Below are positions 60,482-64,000 of a stretch of DNA of 64,000 bases, piece after piece. The stretch lies in the NCBI RefSeq assembly GCF_026624755.1, contig NZ_JAPMXC010000002.1, positions 124,001 through 188,000 of the forward strand, in the 5' to 3' direction. Each line of letters begins with the position of its first letter. Positions within the stretch are counted from its first letter, which is position 1. The translations under genes were made by a program, and so were the position numbers. This DNA is from Robbsia betulipollinis. GTDB lineage: Bacteria; Pseudomonadota; Gammaproteobacteria; Burkholderiales; Burkholderiaceae. The notes beneath the pieces were generated by a model. It was given only the letters and a program-made list of their open reading frames with translations, was not told where the DNA came from and made no database searches.

Positions 60482-61846
60482 TCAGACTTCGCCCCACAGG
60501 TCGTGTCCGTCGGCGCCGGTGATGCGCACCGACACGAAGTCTCCCGCCTTGTAGCGCTTGGAAGCCTTGGCCGGCGGCTCGATATACACCACGCCGTCGA
60601 TCTCGGGCGCATCCGCGGCCGAGCGGCCCACGCCGCCGTTCGCCGTCACCTCGTCGACCAGCACCCGCACCACGCGGCCCACCCGGCGCTTCAACCTTTC
60701 GGCCGAGACACGCTCCGCCACGGCCATGAAGCGCGCGCGCCGCTCCTCGCGCACGTCGTCGGGCAAGGCGCCGGGCAGGTCGTTGGCGGTCGCGCCCTCG
60801 ACCGGCGAATAGGCGAAGCACCCCACGCGGTCGATCTGCGCGACTTCGATGAAATCGAGCAGGGTCTGGAATTCTTCCTCGGTCTCGCCGGGAAAGCCGG
60901 CGATGAAGGTGCTGCGCACCGTCAGCTCGGGACAGACCTCGCGCCATTGGCGAATGCGCTCCAGCGTGCGCTCCGGATTGCCCGGGCGCTTCATGCGCCG
61001 CAGCACGTCCGGGTGTGCATGCTGCAACGGCACATCCAGATAAGGCAGGATCTTGCCCTCGGCCATCAACGGAATGATCTCGTCGACGTGCGGGTAGGGA
61101 TAGACGTAATGCAGCCGCACCCAGCCGCCGTATTGCTGCGCCAACTCGCCCAGCGCCGTCGCCAGTTCGGTCATGCGCGTGCGGATCGGCCGCCCCTGCC
61201 AGAAGCCCGTGCGGAACTTCACGTCGACACCGTACGCGCTGGTGTCCTGCGAGATCACCAGCAGTTCCTTGACGCCCGACTTGAAGAGATTCTCCGCTTC
61301 CAGCATCACTTCGCCGATCGGTCGCGATACCAGGTCGCCGCGCATCGACGGGATGATGCAGAAGGTGCAGCGGTGATTGCACCCCTCGGAAATCTTCAGA
61401 TACGCGTAGTGGCGCGGCGTGAGCTTCACCCCCGCGGCCGGCACCAGGTCCATGAAGGGGTCGTGGGGACGCGGCAGGTAATTGTGTACCGCCTGCATCA
61501 CCTCGCCCATCGCGTGCGGGCCGGTCACCGCCAGCACGCGCGGGTGCACGTCGGTGATCAGGTTCGACCCGTCGGCGCTCGTTTTCGCACCCAGGCATCC
61601 GGTGACGATGACCTTGCCGTTTTCCGCGAGCGCTTCGCCGATCGCGTCGAGACTCTCCTGCACCGCCTCGTCGATGAAACCGCAGGTGTTGACGACGACC
61701 AGGTCCGCGCCCGCGTAGTTTCCGGCGATCTGATATCCCTCGGCGCGCAACTGGGTGATGATCTGTTCGGAATCGACCAGCGCCTTGGGGCAACCGAGCG
61801 AAACGAAACCGACCTTGGGCACGGCAGCGGAGAGGTTTTGGGACAT
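60482..61846 (-). CDS. rimO: ribosomal protein S12 methylthiotransferase RimO
   Basis: 454 residues from ATG 61846. The N-terminal UPF0004 domain has [31 protein letters not shown] and VTGCLGAK, whose three cysteines bind the auxiliary 4Fe-4S cluster. The radical-SAM motif is [19 protein letters not shown] (CxxxCxxC). A C-terminal TRAM domain follows ([34 protein letters not shown]). The enzyme adds a methylthio group to Asp89 of ribosomal protein S12. A YcaO that assists it is encoded at 7.1-8.8 kb in this window. A -10 box GCTATAAT (minus strand, 61901-61906) gives it its own promoter, independent of phaB. Confidence 0.97.
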   Translation of the reverse strand: MSQNLSAAVPKVGFVSLGCPKALVDSEQIITQLRAEGYQIAGNYAGADLVVVNTCGFIDEAVQESLDAIGEALAENGKVIVTGCLGAKTSADGSNLITDVHPRVLAVTGPHAMGEVMQAVHNYLPRPHDPFMDLVPAAGVKLTPRHYAYLKISEGCNHRCTFCIIPSMRGDLVSRPIGEVMLEAENLFKSGVKELLVISQDTSAYGVDVKFRTGFWQGRPIRTRMTELATALGELAQQYGGWVRLHYVYPYPHVDEIIPLMAEGKILPYLDVPLQHAHPDVLRRMKRPGNPERTLERIRQWREVCPELTVRSTFIAGFPGETEEEFQTLLDFIEVAQIDRVGCFAYSPVEGATANDLPGALPDDVREERRARFMAVAERVSAERLKRRVGRVVRVLVDEVTANGGVGRSAADAPEIDGVVYIEPPAKASKRYKAGDFVSVRITGADGHDLWGEV

Positions 61847-61900
61847 GGTGGGAGCGGGTCCGGGCAGAGCCGAGAAGAAGCGATGGAAGAACAACCGCGC

Positions 61901-61906
61901 ATTATA
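61901..61906 (-). promoter_or_regulatory. -10 box of rimO
   Basis: On the minus strand GCTATAATGC lies 55-60 bases before the rimO ATG in the 131-base gap after phaB. No clear -35 box is visible. Confidence 0.5.
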
Positions 61907-61977
61907 GCGGATAGTCGCGCGACGGGTGGCGGGGTCGGCCCGGGCACGTACCGCAGCCTCCCCCGCTCCACCCCGGT

Positions 61978-62718
61978 TCACCCCATGTGCAGGCCGCCGT
62001 TGAGCGAGAAATCCGCGCCGGTGGCGAAGCCCGCTTCGTCGGACGCGAGCCAGTTGACGATGCTGGCGATCTCGTCGGGCGAGCCCAGGCGCCGCACCGG
62101 GATCGTCTCGACCATCTTCTCCAGCGCATCGGGCCGGATCGAACGCACCATGTCGGTACCGATATAGCCCGGCGATACCGTGTTGACGGTCACCCCATAG
62201 TTGGCGACCTCCTGCGCGAGCGACATCGTAAAACCGTGGATGCCGGCCTTCGCCGTCGAATAATTGGTCTGCCCGAACTGTCCCTTCTGTCCGTTCACCG
62301 ACGAGATATTGATGATGCGCCCCCAACCGCGCTGCACCATCGGCTCGATGACCTGCTTGGTCACGTTGAACAGACTGGTCAGATTCGTATCGATGACCGC
62401 GCTCCAGTCATCGCGCGTCATCTTGCGAAACACCACGTCGCGGGTGATGCCGGCGTTGTTGATCAGCACCACGACGTCGCCGACTTCCTGACGGATGCGA
62501 TCGAATGCCGCCTTCGTGGAGTTCCAGTCGCCGACATTGCCCTCCGACGGGATGAACTCGAAACCCAGTTCCCGCTGCGTCGCAAGCCATTTGTCGCGGC
62601 GTGGCGAACTCGGCCCGCACCCGGCCACCACGGTGAACCCCGACTGGTGCAGACGTTGACAGATCGCGGTACCGATGCCGCCCATACCGCCTGTCACATA
62701 GGCGACGCGTCCAGACAT
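61978..62718 (-). CDS. phaB: acetoacetyl-CoA reductase
   Basis: 246 residues from ATG 62718, with AAGGAGAC directly upstream. It is a short-chain dehydrogenase with the NADPH fold start [17 protein letters not shown], the active-site [21 protein letters not shown] (Ser, Tyr, Lys) and NNAG ([10 protein letters not shown]). It closely matches PhaB/PhbB of Cupriavidus and Burkholderia. It reduces acetoacetyl-CoA to (R)-3-hydroxybutyryl-CoA for polyhydroxybutyrate. The genes that normally flank it, phaC and phaA before and phaR after, are missing here: pgeF lies 89 bases upstream and rimO 131 bases downstream. Confidence 0.96.
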   Translation of the reverse strand: MSGRVAYVTGGMGGIGTAICQRLHQSGFTVVAGCGPSSPRRDKWLATQRELGFEFIPSEGNVGDWNSTKAAFDRIRQEVGDVVVLINNAGITRDVVFRKMTRDDWSAVIDTNLTSLFNVTKQVIEPMVQRGWGRIINISSVNGQKGQFGQTNYSTAKAGIHGFTMSLAQEVANYGVTVNTVSPGYIGTDMVRSIRPDALEKMVETIPVRRLGSPDEIASIVNWLASDEAGFATGADFSLNGGLHMG

Positions 62719-62807
62719 TTTGTCTCCTTTTGCAAAGCTGTTGATGCCGCAGGAACGGCCGCTTCTTCATCATCCCAGATGCCGGGGCACCGGAGATTTT
62801 TTCCGTC

Positions 62808-63773
62808 TCATGGTTTTCCCGCAGACGATTCCCGCCAGATCAGCGCCGCGAAACGGCCCGTGCGGCCGTCGCGGCGATAGGAAAAGAAGCGATCCGCGTC
62901 CGTCCACGTACAGGCGTTCCCGCCGTGGATCGCGCTGGCCGCGACACCCGCGCGCAGCAGCCGGAGCCGCGCCAGCGCGGCCAGATCCGCCCGGAATTTC
63001 GGGGGGTGAACGACGGCGCCCGTCGTGACGGAATGCGCAACGGAATGCGCAACGGGAAGCGCGACGAAAGCCGCCATGCTCGCCTCCCGCTCTTCGGGCG
63101 GCGCCGCGTCCAGAAAGGCCGCACGCACTTCCGCGCCGACCTCGAACGCCAGCGGGCCGATCGCAGGCCCCAGGTAGGCCTGCAACGGCGCCCCCCGCGT
63201 CAGCCGCGCCATGGCCTCGACCGTGCGTTCGATGACCCCGCCGCACAAGCCGCGCCAACCTGCGTGCGCGGCCCCCACCGCCCGCCCGTCCCGGTCGCCG
63301 AGCAGTACGGGGAGGCAATCCGCCACCATGATCGCGCACACCACATCGGCGCGATCGGTGACCAGGGCGTCCGCGCGCGGCGGCACGGGCGCCGTCGCGG
63401 CGACGGCGGCGTCGATCACGTCCGTGCCGTGCACCTGGTCCAGCCAGGCGATCGTCCGGCCGCCCACGTGCGCCTGCACCCGAGCGCGGTTGGTCGCAAC
63501 GGCGTGCGGATCGTCGCCGGTGTGAAACCCGAGATTCAGGCCCCCGCCCGCACCGGCACCGGCATCGGCACCAAACGGCGCAGCACCAAACGGCGCGGCG
63601 CTGCAACCGCCGTGACGCGTCGTCACGCAGGCGCTCACGTTCGGCAAAGCGGGCCAGTCGGGCGTCAGCACCGGCAGCGTTTCCCGGGCTGCGGATCCGT
63701 CCGGTCCGTCCTGTCCGTCCTGTCCGCGCTCGTGCCCGGCGGCGGGCGGGTTTCCCGCGGCGTCAGGTCGCAT
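62808..63773 (-). CDS. pgeF: peptidoglycan editing factor PgeF (YfiH family)
   Basis: 321 residues from ATG 63773. It is a laccase-domain protein: NLGFHTGDDPHAVATNRARV, IAWLDQVHGTDV, IMVADCLPVLLGD, VGAAHAGWRGLCGGVIE and LGPAIGPLAFEVG carry the conserved His and Cys metal ligands. PgeF proteins hydrolyse wrongly incorporated L-Ser from UDP-MurNAc and so keep peptidoglycan precursors correct. Three short tandem duplications sit in surface loops (DGPDGQDG, AAPFGAAPFGA, VAHSVAHSV), each in frame. It starts 24 bases after the stop of the upstream gene, so they are probably cotranscribed. Confidence 0.93.
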   Translation of the reverse strand: MRPDAAGNPPAAGHERGQDGQDGPDGSAARETLPVLTPDWPALPNVSACVTTRHGGCSAAPFGAAPFGADAGAGAGGGLNLGFHTGDDPHAVATNRARVQAHVGGRTIAWLDQVHGTDVIDAAVAATAPVPPRADALVTDRADVVCAIMVADCLPVLLGDRDGRAVGAAHAGWRGLCGGVIERTVEAMARLTRGAPLQAYLGPAIGPLAFEVGAEVRAAFLDAAPPEEREASMAAFVALPVAHSVAHSVTTGAVVHPPKFRADLAALARLRLLRAGVAASAIHGGNACTWTDADRFFSYRRDGRTGRFAALIWRESSAGKP

Positions 63774-63797
63774 CGTGCACGACGGCGGCGCCGTGGC

Positions 63798-64000
63798 TCA
63801 TGGCTTGTCTTCCCGACGCGCAGGGGGCTTGCCGTCTGCCGCCGCACCGAGTTCGTTGTCGAGTTCGTCATACGTCGCATCGTCAGCGCCGACATGGGTC
63901 GCGTCGTCGTCGCCGACGTCGTGGTCGTCGCCGTCCAGGTCGTCGTCGACGCCATCATCGCCGCCGATACCGAGATCGAGCTCCGCCTGCGCCGCGAGCC
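63798..64000 (-). CDS. acidic C-terminal end of a gene cut by the window (possibly rluD)
   Basis: The open frame comes from beyond the window and ends at the TGA at 63798-63800. The visible 66 residues are very acidic (GGDDGVDDDLDGDDHDVGDDD) and end in PPARREDKP. No domain is visible. In related genomes the gene before pgeF is rluD, a 23S rRNA pseudouridine synthase, so this may be a charged extension of RluD. That is inference from gene order. Confidence 0.5.
   Translation of the reverse strand, partial: LAAQAELDLGIGGDDGVDDDLDGDDHDVGDDDATHVGADDATYDELDNELGAAADGKPPARREDKP

Overview
The window is a high-GC, gene-dense piece of chromosome, most likely from a betaproteobacterium of the Burkholderiaceae (Burkholderia sensu lato or a close relative). 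The gene families point there: an rluD-like tail, pgeF, phaB and rimO in a row, a hopanoid block (hpnD, shc, hpnG), a DUF3311 plus MctP-type symporter pair, MdtD, a proteobacterial PEP carboxylase, a bacteriophytochrome with its own heme oxygenase, and a FUSC-type efflux operon. The genus call is inference. I saw no rRNA or tRNA gene, prophage, insertion sequence or CRISPR array.

Layout, left half. 1-4 kb: a secreted DRGH nuclease cut by the window edge, then a kinase plus PLP phospho-lyase pair. 4-14 kb: a four-PAS hybrid histidine kinase, the YcaO protein that assists RimO, a second hybrid kinase with a small receiver protein, and a monocarboxylate-type symporter. 14-23 kb: ppc, mdtD, a predicted small RNA carrying anti-Shine-Dalgarno sequence, a ROK glucokinase, a HAD hydrolase and a YdeP-type molybdoenzyme. 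23.7-27.7 kb: hopanoid genes. 27.7-29.5 kb: an SmtB-type ArsR repressor, its operator and a histidine-rich zinc exporter. 29.5-37 kb: PBP1A, a PspA plus TPR membrane-protein pair, and glgX.

Layout, right half. 37-43 kb: a LysR regulator divergent from a four-gene aromatic-acid efflux operon (OMF, FUSC, DUF1656, HlyD). 43-48 kb: mscL, an octanucleotide tandem repeat, small genes including dodecin, and an AsmA protein. 47.7-53.4 kb: a light-sensing operon, bphO-bphP-response regulator-hybrid kinase. 53.4-56.4 kb: Ku and another hybrid kinase. 56.5-64 kb: a VOC protein, serB, metC, two exported proteins, rimO, phaB, pgeF and the acidic end of a further gene.

The window is rich in signal transduction: five histidine kinases, four of them with attached receiver domains, and two stand-alone receivers. 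Cell-envelope functions recur (hopanoids, PBP1A, AsmA, PspA, MscL, efflux). The most notable points are the small RNA near 18.97 kb, the reduced pha locus at 62 kb (phaB kept; phaC, phaA and phaR absent from their usual places), the kinase/phospho-lyase pair at 1.2-3.7 kb, the zinc-efflux switch at 28 kb, and the 14-copy GCCGGATC repeat at 43.9 kb.
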